Assembly (NCBI GenBank): GCA_964648115.1
Contig: CAZYME010000010.1
Span: forward strand, 1 to 64,000
Length of the DNA: 64,000 nt
Direction: 5' to 3'
Source: CAZYME01 sp964648115
GTDB taxonomy: Bacteria > Pseudomonadota > Gammaproteobacteria > Legionellales > Legionellaceae
Shown: piece after piece, positions 17,556 to 25,984 of the stretch
How positions within the stretch are numbered: position 1 is the first letter of the stretch
Layout of the letters: each line of letters opens with the position of its first letter
The notes under the pieces: model-generated
What the model was told of the DNA's origin: nothing
Database searches by the model: none
Seen by the model: only the letters and a program-made list of their open reading frames with translations
Made by a program: the position numbers and the translations under genes

Positions 17556-18086
17556 TCACTCTGTTCCGGATGACGAAGGAAGAGCAGATTCAAGAGGCAA
17601 AGAAGCGGGCTCGATTGAAGAAGGAACACGTTGTGAGCCTAATCTAAAGAAACTGAAAAATACATTGGTTTTTTTTCTAGGAGGCTCTGGCTTCACCTCT
17701 GGAGCAGGCGATAAATCGACCAATGGAATCGAAAGAATACCATCCAATCGGTCAATTACATCACAACCAGCTACTAAGAAATCATGTGGAACACCATTTT
17801 CTTGCTTCAATATATTTTTAGAAAGTGAAAATGCTGACAACAAATCTTCAGGAGCATCGTCTGGCAAGCCTAAGTCCCTATGCGTTGAAATAATAGTCAA
17901 TAACTCAATCATCTCCTTTGTCCAATCAACAAACTCCGCTAATAAAAGGGGATCATGTATGGGCTCCGAATTTAAAATAGCCCTTATTTCTTTTAAATGA
18001 ATATACATTGTTGTTAGTAGATTATTCACCTTCAGCGTCTCTATCTCACCAGTCGGCATAGCAACCTCCAATGTGAATTTGTACAT
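17556..18086 (-). CDS. Orphan protein of unknown function
   Basis: About 176-181 residues, not recognised. The first half is helical and acidic (MYIHLKEIRAILNSEPIHDPLLLAEFVDWTKEMIELL). The second half has a proline- and charge-rich linker (DLSPAPEVKPEPPRKK) and a serine-rich tail. I use the ATG at 18086; a GTG five codons upstream (18101) is also possible. It stands alone between repeats, with the MITE-like element 12 bp after its stop. Its lone position among repeats and composition are like secreted effectors of Legionellales, but nothing proves export. Confidence 0.5.
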   Translation of the reverse strand: MYKFTLEVAMPTGEIETLKVNNLLTTMYIHLKEIRAILNSEPIHDPLLLAEFVDWTKEMIELLTIISTHRDLGLPDDAPEDLLSAFSLSKNILKQENGVPHDFLVAGCDVIDRLDGILSIPLVDLSPAPEVKPEPPRKKTNVFFSFFRLGSQRVPSSIEPASLPLESALPSSSGTE

Positions 18087-18101
18087 CTGAACTTTACCCA
18101 C

Positions 18102-18450
18102 CAGGGCCTAAGCATGAAAATTTTTCTGAATTAATTTGGCTCTAAATTTTCAATTACAAGCTAATTTCAACGGCCCGCTGCTTGACCGCGGGATCCAGGA
18201 ATCTAGATACATCTCTAGATTCCGCGGATAAACCGCGGAACGTAGAAGTCAAGAATTTTTTCATGCGTAGGCCGTGCTTTAACCACTAGACCCTATATTT
18301 CAATTTAAGAATAGATGATATCCTCAAAAAATTAATCATAACGATATAAAAAAGTGGTCCTGCTGATTTTTTTTGAAAGCAAGGCGCGGAGATCCATTCG
18401 TTGGACTGTGTCCTTGCTGTAAGGACACAAATCAAGTCGCTACTTAGACT
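18102..18450. other. 349-bp gene-free gap with nested palindromes
   Basis: It contains a CCGCGG-type palindromic repeat (18181-18253) and, at about 18408-18426, a hairpin with 7-bp arms TGTCCTT/AAGGACA just downstream of the calpain-like gene's stop; this may help end that transcript although no T-run follows. I see no open frame with a ribosome binding site and no tRNA. Confidence 0.5.
18181..18253. repeat. Palindromic repeat, family F (CCGCGG core)
   Basis: Ends CTTGAC (18181-18186) and GTCAAG (18248-18253) enclose an inner ATCTAGA/TCTAGAT pair and a CCGCGG...CCGCGG core followed by ACGTAG. The same core (CAAGCCGCGGGACGTAGG) is found inside glyS at 59883-59913 and in variant form inside the family A elements. 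Confidence 0.6.
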
Positions 18451-20244
18451 CTATACAAACGACGAATGGAAATTAGCTATAGTCCCCGGTCTAGACGCCT
18501 CATGCACACTTTTAGGATAAGGAAAAAAGCGCACCCTGGTAAGCCCATGGCTATGATTTTTGCTTTTAATAGGAAGCCCTCCATCTTGCGCCAGTTTTGC
18601 AGCCTTAATTTCTGCCCTTATTTTTGTAGTAGCACTAACAATCTTAGGATCTGCTTGCATATCTTTAACCAAAATAGCTCGGCTTGCCTCCATCAAATCA
18701 GGGTGCTTTTCCATGCTTTCTACTTGAGATAATAGTTTTTTATAGTGGAGATCGGATTCATTAGTAGACGCACACTGTGCAAATGAAAACTGAAATTTAC
18801 TAATTGTATCAGCATGATAATAAATTATTCTCAATGCCTCTCTAGCGCGTAATAACATAAACTGCTTTTTAGTTGCTTGATCAATAAAAGGAGCGAGCAT
18901 AATACTCTCTTTACTAAATGACCGCTTAAACTCCTGTTCTTCACCTAGATGCTCAATATAGCTCGTTATCCTTCTAAGCTTCGCAACGCCACCTGGTGGA
19001 TAAAATTGTTCCTCAAGATGTAATATTGCCTTAACAAATTTGCCTTTTTGCTCATAGTACGTCTGGAGAAACAGAGGAAAATCAAAATTATTTTTCACCA
19101 AATAATTGTATATCGTACTATTTTTTTCATTTAATGCGATGTTGGCTAAAATATCGTAAGTCCCGCGCGAACATTGTGGCTCATGCTGAATAATAATTTC
19201 CACCGCCCGTGTATGGCCGAACGTATACAATACATGCTCAATAAAACCTTCTTTTAATTCTGAAGTAAGCGCAATGTGAACATAAAGACGCCTTCTTTCA
19301 GATGCGGTTAAAGAGTTTATCAGCTCAGGAAGATAAGTCATTTCCCGATATAACCGACATAACACCCCTACCAAATTTGGTAATAACGTTATCGGAGGGT
19401 CACTCTTTGCCTGGCAAACCAACTCAAACAAAGTAGGATTATTTGCGATATACACAAGCTCTTGGTGTGCTTCCCGAGCTGTAATAAAAACACTATAATT
19501 AGCTTTTTGTATTGCAGTGGCTTCGCTACTATGATCTTCTCTTAATTGATTGTTCCAAGGGTTGATTAAACTTAAGGTATATTTTTCTGGGGTCTCATCT
19601 CCAGGGAAAACAGTGTCGATTATTAAAGCATGGAAGCGGCGTCGCCCCGCTTGAGGAGCACTACCGTATTGCATAGAAACAAAAACAGGCAATCTTGGCG
19701 CTAGCTTTTTCAATCGAATAGCGGAAGATAAGCCCAAGTTTACCGCTTTGATGCCTAATAGTTCTGCCAAAAAATCTTGTGATGATTTTTTGGGATGTCG
19801 TTCTTTTTCATTATAATTATAGGCACCAAGACTGCCCCGGCGTTCCCGTCTATTCCAAGCAAAAGCAAAATAATTAGAGATGATTCGCTCAAGTACTTTT
19901 AAGGCGAATGCATTCGTTTTCACCCCTCTAGTAAAACTTGCAATTTCATCCAATGTGTGCCAGTAAACTGTAAATACATCTTCTCCCCCGAGTCTTTGAT
20001 ATTTATACTTACATATAAAATCGTCTGGTTTAAGATGCACACTATGTAGATTATTTCGTAGCCTCACGGTCAAACCATAGGGGCTGTATGAAAAAATAGA
20101 TGATAATGCCTTTCGACCCTCTTCGCCTGAATTATAAATACTTTCAAAACCCGCTAAAACAAAACAATCACCATAATCACCTTGCTTTATAAAAAGCGGC
20201 TCATCATTTTCTGGGAATAAGGGTTTTGGCAAAATAGCCTCCAT
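18451..20244 (-). CDS. Calpain-like cysteine protease-domain protein, candidate effector
   Basis: A 597-residue orphan. The N-terminal ~240 residues carry what looks like a calpain (peptidase family C2) catalytic set: QGDYGDCFVLAGFESI with Cys27, RRFHALIIDTV with His205, and LSLINPWNNQ with Asn228. Calpains have QGxxGDCWxLAA, HAY and NPWG in the same order, and the His-to-Asn distance (23 here) is close to that of calpain. The remaining 350 residues are helical without a recognised domain. It has no signal peptide, so a cytosolic or type IV-translocated protein is possible. It is monocistronic, flanked by repeats on both sides. I see no clear ribosome binding site. The protease call is inference from motifs. 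Confidence 0.6.
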   Translation of the reverse strand: MEAILPKPLFPENDEPLFIKQGDYGDCFVLAGFESIYNSGEEGRKALSSIFSYSPYGLTVRLRNNLHSVHLKPDDFICKYKYQRLGGEDVFTVYWHTLDEIASFTRGVKTNAFALKVLERIISNYFAFAWNRRERRGSLGAYNYNEKERHPKKSSQDFLAELLGIKAVNLGLSSAIRLKKLAPRLPVFVSMQYGSAPQAGRRRFHALIIDTVFPGDETPEKYTLSLINPWNNQLREDHSSEATAIQKANYSVFITAREAHQELVYIANNPTLFELVCQAKSDPPITLLPNLVGVLCRLYREMTYLPELINSLTASERRRLYVHIALTSELKEGFIEHVLYTFGHTRAVEIIIQHEPQCSRGTYDILANIALNEKNSTIYNYLVKNNFDFPLFLQTYYEQKGKFVKAILHLEEQFYPPGGVAKLRRITSYIEHLGEEQEFKRSFSKESIMLAPFIDQATKKQFMLLRAREALRIIYYHADTISKFQFSFAQCASTNESDLHYKKLLSQVESMEKHPDLMEASRAILVKDMQADPKIVSATTKIRAEIKAAKLAQDGGLPIKSKNHSHGLTRVRFFPYPKSVHEASRPGTIANFHSSFV

Positions 20245-20279
20245 TCAAAGTCGGCAACCACAATTCATTAAACGAGGTT

Positions 20280-20410
20280 AGGGTCTGTTGACAATTGCTC
20301 TATAAGGTCTACGTGGCACGCGCCATCCAGGAGATCTCTGGATACCGTGGACAAGCCACGGTGCGTAGGCACTTTAGAGAATTTGAGAATATGAATTGTC
20401 AACAGACCCT
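20280..20410. repeat. Palindromic repeat, family A, copy 2
   Basis: A perfect 17-bp terminal inverted repeat, AGGGTCTGTTGACAATT at 20280-20296 and its complement at 20394-20410, encloses a GATACCGTGGACAAGCCACG hairpin core. It is the second copy of the element at 7715-7811. Its right half supplies the last codons and stop of the adjacent GIY-YIG gene. Confidence 0.75.
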
Positions 20411-20700
20411 AATTTTACTCCAAATACTTGTTCCAATAACTCAGGAGACTGTATGAGATTCAACTTCTCACGTTTAGGGATTTTTTTAATATAGCGCTCC
20501 ACTTTCATAGCCAAAGCTTTATCCCCACTTACCTGCCAACACTGGGCAATTTTAAGTGGCTTAAAACTCCTGGTGTACTTACATTTAGCAGTCCCTGCTA
20601 AATGCTCTTGAAAGCGTCGATTAAGATCAGTTGTATATCCCGCATAGTACGTATTGTTTTCACAATGCAGAATATATATCCAATACAACTGTTCTGGCAT
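20374..20700 (-). CDS. GIY-YIG nuclease superfamily protein (YhbQ/UPF0213-like)
   Basis: A 108-residue single-domain GIY-YIG protein: YWIYILHCENNTYYAGYTTDLNRRFQEHLAG holds the GIY and YIG-equivalent segments and the catalytic Arg, followed by KVERYIKKIPKREK. Such small proteins bind or nick DNA and their role is poorly defined. The last ~12 residues (GSVDNSYSQIL and neighbours) are encoded by the family A palindrome, so the native C-terminus has been replaced or extended by repeat insertion. Confidence 0.8.
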   Translation of the reverse strand: MPEQLYWIYILHCENNTYYAGYTTDLNRRFQEHLAGTAKCKYTRSFKPLKIAQCWQVSGDKALAMKVERYIKKIPKREKLNLIQSPELLEQVFGVKLGSVDNSYSQIL

Positions 20701-20812
20701 AAAAGAGTTCTTAAAAACAAAGTATCAATATTTTTATATCAACAGCGCGGTTAAATCAATGCCTGGGCTAACTAAATAAAACACCATCGTAGCGGGATCA
20801 AACTACAGGGCT

Positions 20813-20850
20813 ATTCCCGCATTCCGCTCCGCTACATACGGGCTAGATTG
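20813..20850. repeat. Short repeat, family E
   Basis: ATTCCCGCATTCCGCTCCG through ATACGGGCTA, with self-complementary ends (CCCG...CGGG). Similar copies lie near 32171, 42083, 44201, 49608 and, diverged, 62775. It sits just downstream of phhA (minus strand). Confidence 0.65.
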
Positions 20851-20866
20851 AAAAATTATTTCCTAT

Positions 20867-21685
20867 CTAACAAGCATGAATATGAATATTAGGATTATTT
20901 TCGTCAAAAGGAAAAAACGGGGGGTATTCTCCAAGCATTCGGGCACGCTGAAGTAACTCGCTTATGTTAGATGAGACAAAATCATACAGTTGGCGATAGT
21001 TATCAATAACAAAATATACAGACTGCAGCATGTCAATTCTGTAAGGGGTGCGAAACGCGACTACTGGATCAAACAATACGCGCATCGCAGCATCACTTTC
21101 TACACAATAGACTGTCTCACTAATAGAAGATAAAATCCCACCACCGTACGCCCGCAAACCATTCGTTGTTTTGATTAAACCAAACTCAACAGTAAACCAA
21201 AATAACCGCTGCAAAAGAGGCCAATCGCTTTCCGGAAACGTTAATACTTTTTTTGCATAATCCTGCATAAAGTCCGCGTACACCTGCTCGGTCAACATGG
21301 GACAATGACCAAATAATTCATGAAAAACATCTGGCTCTTTTACATAATTTAGCTCTTCTTCGCACCGAATAAACGTTGCAGCTGGAAAGCGTCGCTCAGC
21401 TAATAATTCAAAAAAAGAACGGGCGGAAATCAAAGCAGCAACTGGCGCCACTTGCCAACCTGTCTTGGCTTGCAGACGGCGGCTAACATCTGGCAATTGA
21501 GGAATAGCATCCGGTGTTAAACCAAGCTTCTTCAAACCCTCTAAAAACTCATCGCATGCCCGGCCCTTCACAAGCTTCATTTGCCGCTCAAACAATGTTT
21601 TCCATACGCCATGCTCTTCACCAGAGTAGCTCACTAATCCTTGAGAATCCGGTTTATATGAAACATAACGACTAACAAACTCCAT
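20867..21685 (-). CDS. phhA: Phenylalanine-4-hydroxylase
   Basis: A 272-residue monomeric-type aromatic amino acid hydroxylase that converts Phe to Tyr with tetrahydropterin, O2 and non-heme iron. The iron ligands are visible: His122 and His127 in FHELFGHCPML and Glu167 in FWFTVEFGL, with the spacing usual for bacterial enzymes. The length matches the bacterial family, which lacks the regulatory ACT domain. In Legionella the homologue feeds pyomelanin formation and tyrosine supply. It stands alone, 24 bp downstream of the end of bioC on the same strand. Confidence 0.95.
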   Translation of the reverse strand: MEFVSRYVSYKPDSQGLVSYSGEEHGVWKTLFERQMKLVKGRACDEFLEGLKKLGLTPDAIPQLPDVSRRLQAKTGWQVAPVAALISARSFFELLAERRFPAATFIRCEEELNYVKEPDVFHELFGHCPMLTEQVYADFMQDYAKKVLTFPESDWPLLQRLFWFTVEFGLIKTTNGLRAYGGGILSSISETVYCVESDAAMRVLFDPVVAFRTPYRIDMLQSVYFVIDNYRQLYDFVSSNISELLQRARMLGEYPPFFPFDENNPNIHIHAC

Positions 21686-21709
21686 GACAAAAACTCCTCA
21701 CCAAGAAAT

Positions 21710-22570
21710 TCACATTTTAGAAGGCATTTTCAATTGTGTAATCGGTATCAACGTTTCTGTGCCTTTACCCATACGACGTTGCTCACCTTTCCAGGCATGG
21801 CCATATACTACTTCATATGTTAGAGGAAACTTGCTCTGTTCGGTAAGAAATGCAGCAAAGTTTTTTTCGAAAACTTGCCACGATTGCTTCCCTGTCAACC
21901 CAGGATTGCGCCTGCTATTTATATTGCGCACCCCTTGTGCCTTTAAAGCCTCGAGCAATTGGGCCAACGTTGAATAATGAGCAGTTAATATTTCCATATC
22001 CATCACCGGATCAAGAAAATGCTCTGCTAACAGCGCGTCTCCCACATCGTGCATATCAATAAATTCATTCGTGTGCGCATAATTATCAATTTTAGACCAA
22101 GCTTGCCGCAATTCACAAAAAGTATCTGGCCCCAAAGTGGAAAACATTAAGCATCCCCCTGGATTCATAACCCGATTTAATTCACTCATCACACCAGACA
22201 ATGGCTGTGACCAATGTATCACTTGATTGGCAAACACCAAATCAAAAGTCCCCGTAGCAAATGGCATCCCTGTCATATCACCAGCGACCAACGCCCATTT
22301 TTTCAACCAACCTTGTTTCGTTTTAGCCTGCTTTAACATGGCGCAAGCCAAATCAAACCCAACAATATGCGCCTGGGGATAATGTTTTTTTAATCGCTGT
22401 GAAAACGTTCCTGGCCCACACCCTAGATCCAAAATATAGCGGGGTTTAATTTTTAAATAGTGTAGTCGCTCAAAAAGACGCTCACCAATTTCATGCTGTA
22501 TCTTTGCTGCTTGTTCATACTGCGTAGCATGCCGATTAAAAGTTTTGCATATTTCGGTTTTCACATTCAT
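21710..22570 (-). CDS. bioC: Malonyl-ACP O-methyltransferase
   Basis: A 286-residue SAM-dependent methyltransferase. It has the BioC opening FNRHATQYEQAAKIQHEIGERL and motif I ILDLGCGPGTFSQRL (about 46-60), then FANQVIHWSQ and GGCLMFSTLGPDTFCELRQAW, a strong BioC signature. It methylates malonyl-ACP to begin pimeloyl synthesis for biotin. It is divergent from comF with only 39 bp between starts, so both promoters must share or overlap that short gap. Confidence 0.93.
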   Translation of the reverse strand: MNVKTEICKTFNRHATQYEQAAKIQHEIGERLFERLHYLKIKPRYILDLGCGPGTFSQRLKKHYPQAHIVGFDLACAMLKQAKTKQGWLKKWALVAGDMTGMPFATGTFDLVFANQVIHWSQPLSGVMSELNRVMNPGGCLMFSTLGPDTFCELRQAWSKIDNYAHTNEFIDMHDVGDALLAEHFLDPVMDMEILTAHYSTLAQLLEALKAQGVRNINSRRNPGLTGKQSWQVFEKNFAAFLTEQSKFPLTYEVVYGHAWKGEQRRMGKGTETLIPITQLKMPSKM

Positions 22571-22609
22571 GATAAGAAACAGGACCTATATCCAGGAAAT
22601 CCAACGCGC

Positions 22610-23311
22610 ATGCGCTATAAAATAGCCAGTATATCACAGCGGCTACGGCTGCCCTCTATCTGTGTATTATGCAACCAATACCATCGTGAGCGTATTGCCA
22701 TTTGTTCACCCTGCTTGCAACTTCTTTCACCTATTGGCCCCGCTTGCTACCATTGTGCGCTACCCCTCCCTGAGAGTGATTTTTCAATTTGTGGCCATTG
22801 TTGTAAGAAAAAACCATCCATTGACAATGCCATTGCGGCTTATCACTTCGAAGAACCGCTGCGGACATTGCTGCACGAATTTAAATATCACGAGGGCCTT
22901 TATTTATGCTCATTTTTCGCCACATTAATTATGAAAGCCCTTCCACCAGAAGCGCTACAAACGCAATGCCTTCTTCCGGTTCCCATGCACCCAAAGCGCT
23001 TACAGCAACGGGGTTTTAATCAAGCTGCAGAACTTGTAAAACAATTAGGACGACGATTAAAAATCCCCTACCATTTATCACATTGTAAAAAAATAATCCA
23101 CACAGCACCCCAAGCTGATTTAAATGCGAAACAGCGCCAACGAAACTTACACAATGCATTCCATGCCGAACCACTCCCCTATCAACATGTTACGTTGATA
23201 GATGACTTATTAACCACTGGCAGCACTGCGAATGAACTGGCGAGGGTTTTGAAAAAACAAGGCGTTAGGCGTGTGGATGTGTGGTGTTGTGCTAGAACAA
23301 TACGAATGTGA
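22610..23311 (+). CDS. comF: ComF family phosphoribosyltransferase-like protein
   Basis: About 233 residues from the ATG at 22610 (the longer frame from 22493 runs back over bioC and is unlikely). Four CxxC-type pairs in CVLCNQY, CSPCLQL, CYHCALP and CGHCCKKK form the N-terminal zinc ribbon, and the C-terminal PRTase domain has LIDDLLTTGSTANEL. ComF proteins are involved in natural transformation, where they aid handling of incoming single-stranded DNA. Pairing of comF with bioC is common in gammaproteobacteria. Confidence 0.9.
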   Translation: MRYKIASISQRLRLPSICVLCNQYHRERIAICSPCLQLLSPIGPACYHCALPLPESDFSICGHCCKKKPSIDNAIAAYHFEEPLRTLLHEFKYHEGLYLCSFFATLIMKALPPEALQTQCLLPVPMHPKRLQQRGFNQAAELVKQLGRRLKIPYHLSHCKKIIHTAPQADLNAKQRQRNLHNAFHAEPLPYQHVTLIDDLLTTGSTANELARVLKKQGVRRVDVWCCARTIRM

Positions 23312-23369
23312 GCGCAGCTTCCAGCGAAGGCGCATAGGCGGGAATGACAATATCTCTAAACTTGATCGC

Positions 23370-24461
23370 TTATAAACCACACAAAGCTGCTTCATCATCC
23401 CCAACATATATTTTACAAAGTTGGTTCATTGTCCTTTTATCCTGTAAATCAGTTAATGATAAATTGAACGCTCTGATATAAGGACTATTTAATTGAAAAC
23501 CGAACGCAACCTCATTGTAACCAAGAACAAATGGAGTAACCGTCAAACGAGAAGAATTATGAAGTTTCAAATAATAATGAGCAGCAGCCATATCCACCAT
23601 AACGCCCTCAACTTTTCCCTCAAGAAGGGCCGTGACCTCACTAGAAAATGTATCATAGGATAAATACTGTAAACCCATCTCTCGCGCTAACGTCTCTTGG
23701 AAAGTATTCTTGCCTACTGCAATAGGCCTATGACCAATATCTGACAAACTTTTTACTGAGCTTGACATGGATACGGTTAATGCTGAAGAAAATACAGCGA
23801 TGGTTAATCCCCAAAATAAAAAAGCCACAAGCAACAAAAGAATGGCTACAACACGGGCAAAGCCATTCTTATAATCACCAACCAGTTGGTTTGTCAAAAA
23901 TGTTAGCGAAGTATTCCAAATTAAATCCCGCCACCTAATTCTGCCCCTTTTGCTTTTCTTGCCGTATTCAAACCACCATAGTAAATTTGTCATCACAAAT
24001 AAAACGATAGCGCCTATTAGCACGTAATACTTATAAACCACTATACTTTCAAAAATTTCCCATAATTGATGAAAGAAATCCCCTGATTGTTCATGAACCA
24101 GCAAAACCATGGGGTTAACAAAATAACTTCTTGAAAAACCAACCAATGCTAATCGTGCATGCGTCACTGAAATACTACCAATCACCACATCCAATTTCTT
24201 TTGATTAAGCATTTGCAGCAAGGGCAAAGCTTTTTTATCTGCCACAACATAATTATATTTCCAACCATTTTGTGTCGCGATTTTCTCCCATAAATCAATT
24301 GCCAACCCTTTATAAATACCGTTTTCTTGATAGGCAAATGGAGGAATAGTAAATACACCTACCCTAAGAGTTTCCTCCGCAAATGATGGTCTTATAAAGA
24401 TGACACTGAGCAAAAAAATAAGTGCTATGAAAATGTAATTACGCTTCAATTTTTTGTCCAT
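23370..24461 (-). CDS. Prokaryotic ionotropic glutamate receptor-like channel (SBP_bac_3 + two-helix pore)
   Basis: A 363-residue protein. It has a signal peptide (1-28) and a split periplasmic amino-acid-binding domain (S1 about 30-125: LRVGVFTIPPFAYQENGIYKGLAIDLWEKIA; S2 about 240-340). Between them sit a first helix (about 145-165), a re-entrant pore segment (LTFLTNQLVGDYKNG) and a second helix (about 206-230). This is the GluR0-like layout. The pore segment has no TVGYGD potassium filter, so selectivity is unclear. The start codon overlaps the stop of the RseP-like gene (TAATG). The ligand is unknown. Confidence 0.8.
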   Translation of the reverse strand: MDKKLKRNYIFIALIFLLSVIFIRPSFAEETLRVGVFTIPPFAYQENGIYKGLAIDLWEKIATQNGWKYNYVVADKKALPLLQMLNQKKLDVVIGSISVTHARLALVGFSRSYFVNPMVLLVHEQSGDFFHQLWEIFESIVVYKYYVLIGAIVLFVMTNLLWWFEYGKKSKRGRIRWRDLIWNTSLTFLTNQLVGDYKNGFARVVAILLLLVAFLFWGLTIAVFSSALTVSMSSSVKSLSDIGHRPIAVGKNTFQETLAREMGLQYLSYDTFSSEVTALLEGKVEGVMVDMAAAHYYLKLHNSSRLTVTPFVLGYNEVAFGFQLNSPYIRAFNLSLTDLQDKRTMNQLCKIYVGDDEAALCGL

Positions 24462-25537
24462 TAATGAAAATACCTCTGCATATCGTTTAAAATGAGCTGC
24501 ACTAAAACCAAACTAAATGCAATGAACATCAAACGGTGCAATAAAACTTCCATAGCAACAGATGCAGGTTTCCCTCGCACTTTTTCTACTAAAGCATAGA
24601 CAATAGAACCCCCGTCAAGCCCTGGAATAGGAAATAAATTCACCAACGCTACAGACAAGCTCAAACTCGCAATAAAATATAAAAAAACAGCCAAACCTTG
24701 CAGAAATGAATTAACCATGGCGGTGAATAAACCGAGTGGCCCTAATAGAGCTGCGAAAGGAATATGGCCTGTGAACAACTGCTTTAACATGACTAGAAAA
24801 AAATAAAGCATTCCCATTATTTGCAAAAATGCATTCTGACAGGCTTGAAAAAAAGATAAACCATCTACCTTCTGGATATTTTTCTTTGATACGTCGGGAG
24901 TGATACCCACCATTTTTAGCAGAAGATGACTCTCGCTCTTAAATCGCCACTGTGCTAAATCAAGCGACACGTGGCGTTTTGCGTTAGCTTTATTTTCCAC
25001 CACCATATCTACCTGGTTTTTCCCCATAGTCATAATAAGCTGCATCCCTACCTCGCGCCAGGAAGGGACTCGTTGCCCACCGAGACTAATAATCCGATCC
25101 CCAGCAGCCAAACCAGCAGTGGCTGCCATACTTGGGGTCGTTACACCTGCAATAACAGGAACCGTCTGTTGATACCCCAGAATCAGCATCAATACTAATG
25201 CCAACCAAGCCAACAAAATATTTGCAAATCCACCTGCTAGCAAAATAACACAGCGCACCCACACAGGTTTTTTATCAAAACAAAATTTACTGTCCTTTAG
25301 AGAAACAGGCTCAATACGTGAGTTCAATAAATGCGCATAACCGCCAAAAGGCCAGATTGCCCATACCCACTGATAGTTTTTTCCTTGCCAGCTAAACAAT
25401 GGCCTACCAAAACCAATTGAAACCTTTGTTATTTTTACTTTAAAAAAATGCGCCACCCACGCGTGACCAGCCTCGTGGATACCAACGACCAATATTAGGC
25501 TCAATACAATAGCAAACAACGATAATATAACTACCAC
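24461..25537 (-). CDS. Site-2 intramembrane metalloprotease, RseP-like, single PDZ
   Basis: A 358-residue membrane protease of family M50. The zinc site is HEAGH at residues 21-25, and the third ligand motif GLDGG has Asp308. One PDZ domain is seen at about residues 120-190 (GLAAGDRIISLGGQRVPSW), whereas E. coli RseP has two and is ~450 residues. Roles in the family include regulated cleavage of anti-sigma factors and remnant signal peptides. It is the middle gene of a tight three-gene operon (12 bp after the small gene, overlapping the receptor-like channel gene). It does not sit in the usual bamA-skp context, so it may be a paralogue. Confidence 0.82.
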   Translation of the reverse strand: MVVILSLFAIVLSLILVVGIHEAGHAWVAHFFKVKITKVSIGFGRPLFSWQGKNYQWVWAIWPFGGYAHLLNSRIEPVSLKDSKFCFDKKPVWVRCVILLAGGFANILLAWLALVLMLILGYQQTVPVIAGVTTPSMAATAGLAAGDRIISLGGQRVPSWREVGMQLIMTMGKNQVDMVVENKANAKRHVSLDLAQWRFKSESHLLLKMVGITPDVSKKNIQKVDGLSFFQACQNAFLQIMGMLYFFLVMLKQLFTGHIPFAALLGPLGLFTAMVNSFLQGLAVFLYFIASLSLSVALVNLFPIPGLDGGSIVYALVEKVRGKPASVAMEVLLHRLMFIAFSLVLVQLILNDMQRYFH

Positions 25538-25549
25538 TGCATGCTCCCT

Positions 25550-25825
25550 TTAGCGCGTATTATCAATTACCAGCTTCAATCCTGGTCGACCTGAGGCTTT
25601 AGCCAGCTCATGGCCTTGTCGGCACACCTCAAAAACCCGGTAAACCTCTGTTGTTTCATTGTCGACGAGCTCTACATCCTCACCATGCTCATCCACCAAG
25701 GTAACCGATAAATGCATTTCTCGAAATTGGCCAATATGATAACGCTCCTTAAAAAGACGAAGGACGCTGACCAAGCTTTCAGCTGCTTCAGTACTATCGT
25801 GTCTTCCTTGAAAAATGATTTCCAT
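25550..25825 (-). CDS. Small conserved-looking protein of unknown function
   Basis: A 91-residue protein, MEIIFQGRHDSTEAAESLVSVL at the start and acidic in the middle (VDEHGEDVELVDNETTEVYRVF). The pattern suggests a compact alpha/beta fold without membrane segments. I do not recognise the family. It is the first gene of the operon with the RseP-like protease and channel, so it is translated just ahead of them. The divergent gap to hemA (159 bp) must contain its promoter. Confidence 0.65.
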   Translation of the reverse strand: MEIIFQGRHDSTEAAESLVSVLRLFKERYHIGQFREMHLSVTLVDEHGEDVELVDNETTEVYRVFEVCRQGHELAKASGRPGLKLVIDNTR

Positions 25826-25984
25826 TTACCACTCCTTAATTAGAGAGACTATTCATGCGTAAAAAATAGTCAATCATATTACCTAAGGTTAGCGGCGGGA
25901 AAATAAAGTACTTGAGTTTCTTAGAGTGGAGAATTTATTAACAATAGATTACAATCCCTCCTTTCCCTAGTTAACATTCATTCT

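Noticed and set aside
17342..18000. Plus-strand and minus-strand open frames across the MITE-like element
   Set aside because: They run through inverted repeats and antisense to the orphan gene, lack ribosome binding sites and have no family-like sequence.
18260..18300. Sequence resembling a tRNA A-box (TAGTGGTTAAAGCAC on the minus strand)
   Set aside because: No acceptor stem, anticodon arm or T-arm can be placed around it; chance similarity next to a palindrome.
22493..22609. Longer comF start
   Set aside because: It overlaps bioC in antisense and lacks family similarity; the ATG at 22610 precedes the zinc ribbon.
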